Assembly (NCBI RefSeq): GCF_035621495.1
Contig: NZ_CP141821.1
Span: 710,760 to 774,759, forward strand
DNA: 64,000 nucleotides
Direction: 5' to 3'
From: Thermococcus sp. SY098
GTDB taxonomy: Archaea; Methanobacteriota_B; Thermococci; Thermococcales; Thermococcaceae
Part shown: positions 34,093 to 42,817 of the stretch, in pieces
How the letters are laid out: every line of letters begins with the position of its first letter
Position numbering within the stretch: position 1 is the stretch's first letter
Position numbers and translations under genes: made by a program
The notes under the pieces: generated by a model
Database searches by the model: none
Seen by the model: the letters and a program-made list of their open reading frames with translations, nothing else
What the model was told of the DNA's origin: nothing

Positions 34093-35154
34093 TTAAAGCT
34101 GTTTTGGTAAAACGAGAATATCGTCCTTGTTTATGTAGAAGGTAACCGGACCTTGGGGTTTTAGGCTCATTACATCTTTGTCACTTATTGTTCTTGCTAT
34201 GATTCTGGTCTCTCCAAACATTCCAACGACCTCAATGAAGAATCCATAGTATTCAATGAGATCAACCTTGCCTTCAAGCTTCACTGCGTTTTCAATTGGA
34301 TGCAGGCTGATACGCTCTGGTCTTATAACAATGACAACTTTGTCGCTCTTATCAGTGTATGTTAGTCCTTCAAGTCTGAAGTGCTCAAATTCCACCGTAA
34401 CCTTGTCTCCCTCTCTCTCAACAACTTTTGCTGGAATTACGTTTGTCTTACCCATAAATGATGCAACAAATTCAGTCTTTGGCTTCTCATAGATTTCTCT
34501 CGGCGTTCCAACTTGTTCAACAGTTCCAACGTTCATGACGGCTATTCTATCGCTTATTGCCATTGCCTCCTCTTGATCGTGTGTAACGTAAAGCACCGTT
34601 ATTCCCAGCTCACGCTGAATTCTTCTGATTTCCGAACGCATTTCAAGCCTGAGCTTTGCGTCAAGGTTCGAGAGAGGCTCATCAAGGAGGAGCAATTTGG
34701 GTTCAACCACTATAGCTCTTGCTATTGCAACTCTCTGCTGCTGACCACCACTGAGCTGAGTGGGATATCTGTCCTCAAACCCCTCAAGCTTTACCAGCTG
34801 AAGTGCCCATCTGACTTTTTTCTCGATTTCATCCTTTGGAAGCTTCTTGATCTTGAGACCATAGGCAATGTTGTCATAAACTGTCATATGGGGCCAGAGA
34901 GCATAGTTCTGGAACACTAAGACTGCTCCCCTTTCGCTTGAGCTTAGGTATGTAACTTCTTGATCATCAAAGAATATCCTTCCCTTGTCTGGAAAGTCGA
35001 GACCTGCAATTATTCTCAGCGTTGTGGATTTCCCACATCCACTTGGACCAAGTAGAGTAAAGAGCTCACCATGCTTTATGTGAAGATCTATTCCCTTCAA
35101 TGCCACAGTTTCCCCAAAGGTCTTAACAATATTCTCAAGTTTGACTTCAACCAA
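34093..35154 (-). CDS. ABC importer ATP-binding protein (iron/2-aminoethylphosphonate/thiamine class)
   Basis: The 353-residue ATPase carries Walker A GPSGCGKSTT, signature LSGGQQQRVAIARA, Walker B LLLLDEPLSNLDA and H-loop YVTHDQEEAM, followed by a TOBE domain (from about residue 240) typical of the CUT1/FbpC/PotA group. The TTG at 35154 is preceded by GAGGTGA at 5 bases; GTG 35163 is the alternative. It completes an importer with the fused permease and binding protein encoded just upstream. Confidence 0.9.
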   Translation of the reverse strand: MVEVKLENIVKTFGETVALKGIDLHIKHGELFTLLGPSGCGKSTTLRIIAGLDFPDKGRIFFDDQEVTYLSSSERGAVLVFQNYALWPHMTVYDNIAYGLKIKKLPKDEIEKKVRWALQLVKLEGFEDRYPTQLSGGQQQRVAIARAIVVEPKLLLLDEPLSNLDAKLRLEMRSEIRRIQRELGITVLYVTHDQEEAMAISDRIAVMNVGTVEQVGTPREIYEKPKTEFVASFMGKTNVIPAKVVEREGDKVTVEFEHFRLEGLTYTDKSDKVVIVIRPERISLHPIENAVKLEGKVDLIEYYGFFIEVVGMFGETRIIARTISDKDVMSLKPQGPVTFYINKDDILVLPKQL

Positions 35155-35164
35155 CTTTCTCACC

Positions 35165-37006
35165 TCATGTCAGTCCTATGAATGCATACCTCTGCTTGGT
35201 GATTATGTTAACCAACACAATTGATAGTATCTGGACTGTAATCAACAGCACACCCAATGCCGCAGCAAGCTGGGCACTTCCGGCAGCAGACATCATGATG
35301 TCCTTCATGAACGCTGTAATCGGTGCATACTGCATGTTGAGTGAACCCAGTGTAATACCAACGCTTGTTTCGCTCATTGAGTAAACGAAGCTGAGCATTG
35401 CACCGCCAAAGACGTTAAGTGATATCAGGGGCAGCAAAATACCGGTTACAGTTTTCCATCTGCTCGCTCCAAGGTTCATTGAAGCTTCTTCAAGGGAAAC
35501 ATGAACCTGCTGAAGTCCTGCATATACAGAACGAGCTGAGAACGGCAGCCTTCTTATTGAATATGCCAATATAAGCACAAAGGCTGGGTTGAAGCTGAAG
35601 ATGTTCGTTGGATCCAGTGGAGTGTTGGGGAACACTTGTGAGAAGAAGTAGAAGTAGCCCATTGCCACAACTATACCCGGAACGGCTATTGGGATTATGA
35701 CCAAGCTTTCAAGCACTGGGGTTAGGACTCCCTTGAACCTGCTGGTTGCGTATGATGATGTTACAGAGAGGAGCACGATAAGCACGACAGCAGCAGCTGA
35801 ATACATAAGGCTGTTTATGATGTATCTCCTGACATCAGGGTTGAAGAGCATCTGCTTGACGTATTCCGTTGTAAACCCTTGGGGCATTACAGTGACGCTC
35901 CACTGCTTGGAGAATGCCAGCAGGATAACACCAATTTGTGGAAATATTGTTAGGAGCAACAGGGGGAGTAAAACAACATAAATTATCGCAGCCTGCCATG
36001 GTTTTGGCTTGCTAACCCTTGGCTTCCATCTCCCGCCTTTGCTGAGCATGGCGTACTGCCTCAAACTGACATACTTCCTGATCCCAAGGAATGCGAGTAC
36101 AGCTAAAGTGAGCATTATAATTGACAATGCCGCAATTTCAGGACTCCTTTCACCCAGACCATAGAGGAATTTGCTGAAGATTTGATAAGACATCAGCTTC
36201 TTGGCCAAGGGGTCACCCTGAAAGACAATTGGTGCTGCCAAATCTTCAAGGCTGAAAATGAATACCAGCGTTGCACCAGCCGCTATACCTGGCAAAGCTA
36301 ATGGAAATGTCACTGTTCTAAAGAGGTGGAATCCTTTGCTTCCGAGATTCTCTGCTTGCTCCTCCAATGTGGGGTCAATGTTGATAAAGCTTGCATATGC
36401 GTTGAGATATACTATTGGGTAGTAGGTCATTGCTTGGGCTAAAACAACACCTGCCAGACCATCAATTTTAATCCTAAACGGCAGGATATGGAGGAGCTCA
36501 TAGAAAATGTAGTTGATTAAACCCGTATCAAGGAACATCTTCTTAATGACATATGCATTGACGAATGGAGTAACCAGCAGGGGAATAAATAGGGCAATTC
36601 TAAAGAAGTTTTTCCCTTTAAACTCATATCTCGCCATTATAAAGGCGAAGATCGTCCCCATCAAGGAAGCTAAAAGCGTCACAAGGGCGGCAACCACAAG
36701 CGAATTAATGACAACTCCAAAATCTATTCCCCTGATTAAATACACGGTCTCTCCAGTCGCAGTAACTGTTTTTATTGCAAAGTCTCCCTGGGGTGGGAAT
36801 TGCACATAATAACTTGAGGTTAATATGCTCTTAAACCAGTAGAGGGAGAAGTGTCCCTCATGGCTAAATGCTATTGCAAGCATAGCCAAAACGGGTATTA
36901 TTAAAAACACGACTATATACAGTAGGGGGAAAAGGTAGGAAAAGGAAACGAGAGGTTCAAAAAGCGGTGTTCCAAAAAGCTTTTCACTCCACTTGCTTAC
37001 CTTCAT
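35165..37006 (-). CDS. ABC importer permease, two permease domains fused (FbpB-like)
   Basis: The 613-residue membrane protein has two binding-protein-dependent permease domains in one chain, each with an EAA-type loop (LEEQAENLGSKGFHLFRTVTFPLALPG near residue 210 and LEEASMNLGASRWKTVTGILLPLI near 520). About twelve helices are predicted. This fused layout is characteristic of ferric iron (FbpB/AfuB), thiamine (ThiP) and aminoethylphosphonate importers. The ATG overlaps the stop of the binding-protein gene and it ends 10 bases before the ATPase start. Confidence 0.92.
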   Translation of the reverse strand: MKVSKWSEKLFGTPLFEPLVSFSYLFPLLYIVVFLIIPVLAMLAIAFSHEGHFSLYWFKSILTSSYYVQFPPQGDFAIKTVTATGETVYLIRGIDFGVVINSLVVAALVTLLASLMGTIFAFIMARYEFKGKNFFRIALFIPLLVTPFVNAYVIKKMFLDTGLINYIFYELLHILPFRIKIDGLAGVVLAQAMTYYPIVYLNAYASFINIDPTLEEQAENLGSKGFHLFRTVTFPLALPGIAAGATLVFIFSLEDLAAPIVFQGDPLAKKLMSYQIFSKFLYGLGERSPEIAALSIIMLTLAVLAFLGIRKYVSLRQYAMLSKGGRWKPRVSKPKPWQAAIIYVVLLPLLLLTIFPQIGVILLAFSKQWSVTVMPQGFTTEYVKQMLFNPDVRRYIINSLMYSAAAVVLIVLLSVTSSYATSRFKGVLTPVLESLVIIPIAVPGIVVAMGYFYFFSQVFPNTPLDPTNIFSFNPAFVLILAYSIRRLPFSARSVYAGLQQVHVSLEEASMNLGASRWKTVTGILLPLISLNVFGGAMLSFVYSMSETSVGITLGSLNMQYAPITAFMKDIMMSAAGSAQLAAALGVLLITVQILSIVLVNIITKQRYAFIGLT

Positions 37007-38406
37007 CCTTGCACCTCCGATAATACTTTGTTATACTTAGCCCTTGCGGCATCTCTCCACTCCTGCATGAGTGTGTCTTTAAACCCGGGATCCTTTATAA
37101 GTCTTTCATTTATTTTCTTTGCATAGTCTTCAGTAAAGGTAACCATTTTTCCTGTATCCGGGTCTTTAAACTGTATCGGAGCTAAAAGCTGTGCTTTAAG
37201 CTGTTCATATTTGTCTTTACTTATCTTACCTTGCTTGTATGCTTGGACAAGGGCAACCCATGCCCTGTGGAGCTCTTGGTTTGCATCAACCAACGTAGCC
37301 TTGAAGTAGAACTGCATTGCATATACTGTTGCCAATGCCCTTGCATCGTCAAACTGAATACCCTGGGTCTGAAGAGCCAATTCATAAGCCTTCTTTAAAT
37401 CTGGTCTCTTCTGTCCTTCAGGAGTATCGAAGACTGCAGGGTTTACTGGAAGCCTGTTGACATCTTCATTGAGCCAAATCTTCTGTCCTTCTGTGAGCAC
37501 CCAGTAGATGAAGGCCTGTGCAGCCTCCGGGTGCTGAGAGTTCTTAAGCAAAGCGATGGGATCACCATTGATTATACTCTCTCCTTTGGGTATGATATAA
37601 ATACATGCAGGGTTAAGCTTCATCGCAGTATACCCATAGAAATCAATTGTATTTCCAACGGCTATGTCACCAGCTATAACTGCCTCTCTAACAGCGTCAC
37701 TTGCGTCATAAATTTTTGAGTTTGCAGCTATGATTGTAAGAACCTTCCATCCCTCGTCCCAGCCAAAAGCTTGAAGGATGATCTGATAGATTCTTGTGTT
37801 TGATGTACTTCTTGTTGGATCTGCGATACCAACCTGTGGCGGATCCAATGCAAAAGTCTCACTTGCTATATCCTCCCACTTTTCGGGCATTGGAAGGTTC
37901 CACCTTTTCAGGACATCCTTGTTCACGGTGAAACCGAATGATGAAAGCGCAGCTGCAATCCAGTAAACTTTTCCGTCATTTCCTTTCCTTACCATTGGCA
38001 TTCCAGCAATATCTTCTTTTATCTGTGTTCCAAGGAGACCAAGAACCTTCTCATCTGTAATTGGAGCTAAATAACCCTGCTTGAAGAGATCATCAAATAG
38101 TGTTGGTCCTCCTCCCCATCCGATGTCAGCGCCCCTCTTAATCAATGCAGGCCACTGCGAGTCGGGAGCCTTAATAAATTTAATGTTTACGATGTTGTAC
38201 TTCTTTGCAATGTCGCTCTTCAGAAAAGCCTCTTTCGCCAGCATCTGAATTGTTGTGTCATGTCTTGTCAGAACGATTAAGGTTATCCCCCCACTGGGTT
38301 TTGATGTGCTTGTTGCAGTAGTGCTTTGTTCTCCACCACCAATACATCCGGCTGCTATGCTAACAAGAAACAGCAGTACAAGCGAAAGAGCAATGGTTTT
38401 TTTCAT
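37003..38406 (-). CDS. ABC importer substrate-binding lipoprotein
   Basis: The 467-residue protein starts with an archaeal lipoprotein signal ending AAGCIGGGEQS, followed by a Thr/Ser linker that tethers it to the membrane, and a type-II periplasmic-binding fold of the iron/thiamine/phosphonate group: GGITLIVLTRHD, RGADIGWGGGPTLFDDL, GNTIDFYGYTAM, NSQHPEAAQAFIYWVL. It is longer than the usual 330 residues because of a C-terminal extension of about 100 residues rich in lysine. The ligand cannot be told: the tyrosine pairs that grip iron in FbpA are not obvious. First gene of the importer operon, GAGGTGA before ATG, TATA at about 38440-38449. Confidence 0.9.
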   Translation of the reverse strand: MKKTIALSLVLLFLVSIAAGCIGGGEQSTTATSTSKPSGGITLIVLTRHDTTIQMLAKEAFLKSDIAKKYNIVNIKFIKAPDSQWPALIKRGADIGWGGGPTLFDDLFKQGYLAPITDEKVLGLLGTQIKEDIAGMPMVRKGNDGKVYWIAAALSSFGFTVNKDVLKRWNLPMPEKWEDIASETFALDPPQVGIADPTRSTSNTRIYQIILQAFGWDEGWKVLTIIAANSKIYDASDAVREAVIAGDIAVGNTIDFYGYTAMKLNPACIYIIPKGESIINGDPIALLKNSQHPEAAQAFIYWVLTEGQKIWLNEDVNRLPVNPAVFDTPEGQKRPDLKKAYELALQTQGIQFDDARALATVYAMQFYFKATLVDANQELHRAWVALVQAYKQGKISKDKYEQLKAQLLAPIQFKDPDTGKMVTFTEDYAKKINERLIKDPGFKDTLMQEWRDAARAKYNKVLSEVQG

Positions 38407-38496
38407 TTTGACTCACCTCTGAGGGAGTTTTACAAAAGCTTCTTTAAATTTTTGCCACAAAAAAATGTCAAAAATTAAAGATTTAAAGAGAAAAAT

Positions 38497-39624
38497 TCAC
38501 TTTCTTTTTCTCAAGAGCAGCGGGATCAATGCCAACCCAACAAGGACTGCTGGACCGCATGTCTTGCTGGTTGTGGCTGGAGCTGAAGTGCCTGTTTCAG
38601 TTGGCTTTTCGGTCTCGGTTGGCTTCTCTGTTGTTGTCTCTGTCGGCTTCTCCTCCACTTTGCTTGCTTCTTTAAGTGCCCAGTGGATGAAGTTTGTGAC
38701 GAATGTCGGGCCGTCAAGTGGAACTCCGTGGTACTTTGGTGCCCAAGTTGGCTCGTAGTCACCGTATGGTGATTCACCGCTAACTATAAGCAAACTCTGC
38801 TTTCCATTGTCGAACTTGACAAACTCAACTGCTAAGAGTGGGAATACACCAGTGTCACCAGCCATATAGGCGTTTGCTGGTGGGTCGTTGTTTTCAACGA
38901 TTGTACCATCCTTTGAAGTTTTGACGATTCTGTAAACGTTCTCTGGGATGTTATCTGTCAAGGTATGCCAGTTCCCTTGGTCATCGACGTAAGCAACAAC
39001 GCCAGGACCGTGGTATAGGACTTTTCCCCCATGCTTAAAGCCTTCAGTGATCATGCTTGCGTCTGGTGTGTTTGGATCTGGGTTAACGATACCAACAACT
39101 CTGTATCCTGCTCCAGCGTTGCTTACTGGGTCCTCAACAGAACAGAGGTCCAATCTAAGGTGACCGATTCCAAGCTGGTCAAGAAGAGCATTGACTGTCT
39201 CCTGAACCTGCACACCGCTTCCGTAGTCGCTGTCACCAGCAATCCAGAGGACTTTGCCACCCTGCTTGAACCATTCTGCAATTGCTTGTATTTCATCTGG
39301 CTCAAATGGACTTGAGGGCTGACCGATAATAAGCATGTCAACGCCCTTGAGGGCATCGGCGGTAATTTTATCGCCAAGGTGTGGGATTCCCAGTGTATCG
39401 GCAGCAGCCGGGTCACCAAAGTATGCCCACTTCACATCTGTAATTGTCTTTACAATCCCATGTGCCAAAGTTTCATTTGTATCCCTGTCAATAACATCTC
39501 CTGCAAGGTACTTGTCGTTTTCACCGTGTGCCAAATCCACAGCAACTGTTGCTGCACTGGCAAAAGCGACTCCAAACAGCCCAAACAGAACAAAAACTGA
39601 CAACAGTACTGCAAGCTTCTTCAT
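38497..39624 (-). CDS. Secreted GATase/DUF4350-like protein with CGP-CTERM anchor
   Basis: The 375-residue protein has a signal peptide (MKKLAVLLSVFVLFGLFGVAFASA), a class-I glutamine-amidotransferase-like flavodoxin fold (VDMLIIGQPSSPFEPDEIQAIAEWFKQGGKVLWIAGDSDYG) without the catalytic cysteine, a second beta-rich region, a Glu/Thr-repeat stalk (KPTETTTEKPTETEKPTET) and the CGP-CTERM end. Proteins of this shape often accompany ABC importers and bind or present ligands outside the membrane. It precedes the importer operon on the same strand but the binding-protein gene has its own TATA box. GGTGAA precedes ATG 39624. Confidence 0.82.
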   Translation of the reverse strand: MKKLAVLLSVFVLFGLFGVAFASAATVAVDLAHGENDKYLAGDVIDRDTNETLAHGIVKTITDVKWAYFGDPAAADTLGIPHLGDKITADALKGVDMLIIGQPSSPFEPDEIQAIAEWFKQGGKVLWIAGDSDYGSGVQVQETVNALLDQLGIGHLRLDLCSVEDPVSNAGAGYRVVGIVNPDPNTPDASMITEGFKHGGKVLYHGPGVVAYVDDQGNWHTLTDNIPENVYRIVKTSKDGTIVENNDPPANAYMAGDTGVFPLLAVEFVKFDNGKQSLLIVSGESPYGDYEPTWAPKYHGVPLDGPTFVTNFIHWALKEASKVEEKPTETTTEKPTETEKPTETGTSAPATTSKTCGPAVLVGLALIPLLLRKRK

Positions 39625-39710
39625 GGCGTTCACCAAAAATGTTTAACGTATAAGGGAGTTATAAATCTTATTGAATCTCCATTAGGTAACAATGTGTACC
39701 AAGGAGCCCG

Positions 39711-39800
39711 AATTTATATTGGTAAATGTTTAGATAATCAGCATTGAGAGACAGCATCGTACATCTGTAGCTGTTTAAATTGTATGACAGACCTCAATGC
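39711..39800 (+). promoter_or_regulatory. Possible structured leader of tyrS
   Basis: A TATA-like aatttatattgg (39710-39721) would start transcription near 39741. There GCATTGAG (39741-39748) pairs with CTCAATGC (39793-39800); between them ACAGC (39752-39756) can pair with GCTGT (39771-39775), or TCTGT (about 39766-39770) with ACAGA (about 39787-39791), and these two inner pairings interlock. A second TATA-like ctgtttaaat (39772-39781) could instead give a short leader. RNA folding is inferred by eye. Confidence 0.35.
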
Positions 39801-39846
39801 GTAAATGCCTTAAAGGATAATATCATTTTTGGCTTAGGTGGTGCAA

Positions 39847-40974
39847 ATGGACATAGAGAAGAAGATCGAACTGATAACAAGAAAGCCAACTGAGGAAGTA
39901 TTGACCGTAGAAAATTTGAGGCAGCTCCTGGAAATTGGAGTTCCTCTTCAGCATTATATCGGATTTGAAATAAGCGGTTACATTCATCTTGGCACTGGAT
40001 TAATGGCAGGTGCGAAAATCGCTGACTTCCAGAAAGCGGGTATAAAAACAAGGATATTCTTAGCAGACTGGCACAGCTGGATTAACGATAAACTTGGCGG
40101 AGACCTCGAGACGATTCAAAAAGTGGCTTTAACTTACTTTAAAGAAGGAATGAAGCAGAGCATCAAAGTTATGGGCGGGGATCCAGATAAAGTAGAGTTC
40201 GTCTTAGCGAGTGAGATTTTGGAGAAAGGCGACTACTGGCAGACCGTCATTGACATTTCAAAGAACGTTACTTTAAGCAGAGTTATGCGCTCCATCACAA
40301 TCATGGGTAGACAGATGGGAGAGGCAATAGACTTTGCAAAGCTGATCTACCCGATGATGCAGGTTGCTGACATATTCTACCAAGGAGTTAACATTGCACA
40401 CGCTGGAATGGATCAGAGAAAGGCTCACGTTATCGCAATAGAAGTCGCTGAAAAGCTGAAGTACCACCCGCTTATCTGGGAAGACAAGAAATACAAGCCC
40501 GTTGCAGTTCACCACCACCTCCTGCTCGGATTACAGGAGCCTCCGAAGTGGCCGATTGAGAGCGAAGAGGAGTTCAAGGAGATAAAAGCAGCAATGAAGA
40601 TGAGCAAGTCAAAGCCATACTCCGCTGTTTTCATACACGACACCCCCGAAGAGATCAAGCAAAAGCTTAGAAAGGCATTCTGTCCTGCAAGAGAAGTCAG
40701 ATACAATCCAGTTCTTGACTGGGCAGAGCATATAATCTTCCGTGAGGAGCCCACTGAATTTACCATTCACAGACCAGCCAAGTTTGGTGGTGATGTAACT
40801 TATACAACGTTTGAAGAGCTCAAGAAGGACTTTGCTGAAGGAAAGCTGCACCCACTCGACTTAAAGAATGCTGTTGCTGAGTACCTGATAGAGCTCCTCA
40901 AGCCAGTCAGAGAGTACTTTGAAAAACACCCAGAGCCTTTAGAGCTGATGAAGGAAGTTAAGATTACGAGATGA
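39847..40974 (+). CDS. tyrS: Tyrosyl-tRNA synthetase
   Basis: The 375-residue class I synthetase has the HIGH-like GYIHLGTG, the tyrosine pocket around QVADIFYQGVNIAHAGMDQRKAH, and KMSKSKP. Archaeal/eukaryotic TyrRS lacks the S4 domain found in bacteria, as here. ATG 39847 follows GGTGGTG; the frame opens at GTG 39838. It joins asnS and three tRNA genes in this part of the window, though these are separate transcripts. Confidence 0.95.
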   Translation: MDIEKKIELITRKPTEEVLTVENLRQLLEIGVPLQHYIGFEISGYIHLGTGLMAGAKIADFQKAGIKTRIFLADWHSWINDKLGGDLETIQKVALTYFKEGMKQSIKVMGGDPDKVEFVLASEILEKGDYWQTVIDISKNVTLSRVMRSITIMGRQMGEAIDFAKLIYPMMQVADIFYQGVNIAHAGMDQRKAHVIAIEVAEKLKYHPLIWEDKKYKPVAVHHHLLLGLQEPPKWPIESEEEFKEIKAAMKMSKSKPYSAVFIHDTPEEIKQKLRKAFCPAREVRYNPVLDWAEHIIFREEPTEFTIHRPAKFGGDVTYTTFEELKKDFAEGKLHPLDLKNAVAEYLIELLKPVREYFEKHPEPLELMKEVKITR

Positions 40975-40976
40975 GC

Positions 40977-41312
40977 TTAAATCTCTTCTGACAATTTCTC
41001 TATTTTCTCTTTTAAATCGGGGAGCTTATTTTTGATGATATCCCATATTAACTCCACGTCAATTCCAAAGTATTGGTGTATCAAAATGTTTCTGAGTCCA
41101 ATTATCTTTCTCCATTCAATTTCTGGATGCTTTTCTCGAATTTCTTCTGGGATTGCCCGACAAGCTTCCCCGATAATCTCGAGATTTCTAACAACAGCAT
41201 CAATAACCATTCTGTTTTTGGCAAACTCCTCAAAGGAGAGTCCTTTTGTGTACTCCTTAATTCGGTCAACAGCTTCAAGAATGTCTTCAATGTAAAGGCT
41301 ATAATCCCTCAA
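40977..41312 (-). CDS. hepT: HepT-like HEPN toxin (DUF86), RNase
   Basis: The HEPN protein carries RNILIHQY, the R-x4-H-x-Y RNase motif of HepT (R82, H87, Y89 when counted from the longest start). The family forms a type VII toxin-antitoxin pair with MntA, which blocks the toxin by adenylylating or oligoadenylylating the tyrosine of this motif. The homologous region begins [17 protein letters not shown], so TTG 41312 is preferred; ATG 41336 would add eight residues. It overlaps the mntA gene and converges on tyrS with two bases between stops. Confidence 0.85.
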   Translation of the reverse strand: MRDYSLYIEDILEAVDRIKEYTKGLSFEEFAKNRMVIDAVVRNLEIIGEACRAIPEEIREKHPEIEWRKIIGLRNILIHQYFGIDVELIWDIIKNKLPDLKEKIEKLSEEI

Positions 41313-41604
41313 TCGGTACAGCCTCCTCCCATACATACTTTCTTATTTTCGGTTTTAAAGCTTCAACTGTTATCAGATCAACCCCCACTCCAAACAACTC
41401 TTCAAGGAAGAACTTCAGCTCCATGTAATTATCGAATGTTTTCTTACCTTTTTCAAATTCCACAAGTATATCCACGTCGCTGGTCTCCTTAGCTTCTCCC
41501 CTAACATAAGAGCCAAAAACCCAGATACGCTTAACCCCAAACTTTTTTAATTCACTCTTATGTTTCTGAAGCAGCTTTAGAATGTCCATCACATCTTTAG
41601 ACAT
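41299..41604 (-). CDS. mntA: MntA-like minimal nucleotidyltransferase antitoxin
   Basis: The 101-residue protein has [20 protein letters not shown] (residues 31-50), the GSx10DxD nucleotidyltransferase motif of MntA, and a third carboxylate in VGVDLITVE. It detoxifies HepT by transferring AMP groups. ATG 41604 follows AGGTGGG. The gene overlaps hepT, and the order antitoxin then toxin is the usual one. The pair is complete and looks functional. Confidence 0.88.
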   Translation of the reverse strand: MSKDVMDILKLLQKHKSELKKFGVKRIWVFGSYVRGEAKETSDVDILVEFEKGKKTFDNYMELKFFLEELFGVGVDLITVEALKPKIRKYVWEEAVPIEGL

Positions 41605-41747
41605 GAGCCCACCTAATAACAAATTTGCATCAGGAAATTAAAAGGTTTCTCAGGCGAAACCAAACATGAAAATAAACATGGGTGGATATCATTAAATTTC
41701 TTCGGATCAACTACTAAAACTTCAAACATAACAGAAGACTTCAACAT

Positions 41748-42122
41748 CTACAAACGATAAAGCTTCCGAATAACCCTTTTAACATCTTCAACTTTTTCGC
41801 TTGAAAGCAATCCTACCCGAGCTCTCACCATTCCCTTTGCCACAGAGAAGACGATATACGGCTTTATAATGCTTTTCTTCTTAAGGTAACCTCCAGGGTA
41901 AAGATTTATGTCTTCTTCAGTTAGCTCCACATTGTATTCCCTAAATCCGCTGTTTAGGTTTGTGCTTATTTGAACCACAACCAAACTGTTGCTGACCCGG
42001 TTGAAATCCGTATTTGAGATAACCAAAACTGGTCTGGTCTTCTTTTGGGTTTTATCGATAAAAGGGAAATCCATAGTAACTACTTCCCACTGCTGGATTA
42101 CCTTTGGAGGATCAGGGCTCAT
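41748..42122 (-). CDS. PemK/MazF-type toxin, endoribonuclease
   Basis: The 124-residue product has the MazF/PemK barrel pattern: WEVVTMDFPFIDKTQKKTRPVLVISN, then SLVVVQISTNLN and KKKSIIKPYIVFSVAKGMV, with the conserved RPVLVIS and the late serine/threonine region. Family members cut mRNA at short sequences. ATG 42122 is chosen because GGGAGGAG sits in front and the antitoxin stop lies 11 bases inside; an ATG at 42155 exists. The N-terminal Trp and the longer loop differ from E. coli MazF. It pairs with the RHH protein encoded immediately upstream. Confidence 0.82.
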   Translation of the reverse strand: MSPDPPKVIQQWEVVTMDFPFIDKTQKKTRPVLVISNTDFNRVSNSLVVVQISTNLNSGFREYNVELTEEDINLYPGGYLKKKSIIKPYIVFSVAKGMVRARVGLLSSEKVEDVKRVIRKLYRL

Positions 42123-42390
42123 AAGGTACTCCTCCCACGTAATCATCTGGGTCATTATTCCAGTCCTCGGCGAGAATTGGCTCGATCACCTTGAGCATGC
42201 TTTTTATAAACTCCTCGTCCTCATCCTGAGATTTAGCGTTAGGAATCTTCTTTGAAAGTACGAACTCCCTTAAGGCTTCTTTGACCACCTCACTTCTGTT
42301 GGAGTACAGTCCAGCCTCCACAAGTTCATCTATCATCTTTGCTATTCCAGCGGGAATTCTTACGGTTATCTTTACACTTGAAGCAGACAT
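42112..42390 (-). CDS. Ribbon-helix-helix antitoxin
   Basis: The 92-residue protein begins with a ribbon-helix-helix (VKITVRIPAGIAKMIDELVEAGLYSNRSEVVKEALREFVL), which binds DNA as a dimer, and ends in an acidic tail (QDEDEEFIKSML...) that would cover the toxin. The ATG is preceded by GGTGG. The promoter has several AGAC repeats (GTCT on this strand) that may be its operator. It overlaps the PemK-like toxin gene by 11 bases. Confidence 0.85.
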   Translation of the reverse strand: MSASSVKITVRIPAGIAKMIDELVEAGLYSNRSEVVKEALREFVLSKKIPNAKSQDEDEEFIKSMLKVIEPILAEDWNNDPDDYVGGVPYEP

Positions 42391-42457
42391 TTAGACCACC
42401 TTGTAGCCTTATTGTCAGACACAAATATAAAGCTTTTGGAGACAGTTAAGATTAGAC
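42383..42457 (-). promoter_or_regulatory. Antitoxin promoter with five GTCT half-sites
   Basis: AGAC on the plus strand (GTCT in the reading direction) occurs at 42385-42388, 42393-42396, 42417-42420, 42440-42443 and 42454-42457, around the TATA box ctttatatttg (about 42423-42433). Several copies in tandem are typical of RHH antitoxin autoregulation; the assignment is inference. Confidence 0.45.
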
Positions 42458-42630
42458 ACTCTGTTTAAAACAAAACTCGTAAATACTTCCGTGAACACAT
42501 CTTTACTCTGGTGGTGCTCCTTGAACGCTAACGTCAACTTAGATGCTCTTTTCCAAGGGAATGGCACAGCAACATCAGCACTTCCAAACAGTCAGAAACT
42601 TTTGATAAAACTTTTCGTCAGAAAAGTTTC

Positions 42631-42718
42631 TGGTGCGGGGGCGGGGATTTGAACCCCGGAACCCCTGCGGGACGGGACCCTCAATCCCGCGCCTTTGACC
42701 AGGCTCGGCAACCCCCGC
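42631..42718 (-). tRNA. tRNA-Leu (GAG)
   Basis: The minus strand folds as a class II tRNA: acceptor GCGGGGG/CCCCCGC, anticodon loop TTGAGGG with GAG (plus-strand positions 42680-42682), long variable arm, T arm GGGTTCAAATCCC and an encoded CCA end (42631-42633). It reads CUC/CUU leucine codons. No intron. The BRE/TATA agaaaactttataagc (minus strand, about 42749-42764) is well placed. Confidence 0.96.
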
Positions 42719-42775
42719 TCAAGCCAAAATATTTCGGTTAAAATCAGCTTATAAAGTTTTCTGTTTGCTGTTACC

Positions 42776-42792
42776 GAAAAATTTATAAAACT
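42776..42792 (+). promoter_or_regulatory. tRNA-Lys promoter (BRE/TATA)
   Basis: cgaaaaatttataaaac (42776-42792) is a near-consensus BRE plus TATA about 27 bases upstream of the mature tRNA-Lys 5' end. No other TATA is visible before the helicase start at 42938, so this promoter may also drive the helicase gene. Confidence 0.7.
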
Positions 42793-42817
42793 CTCAACTC
42801 CCAATGATTTTGGACGC

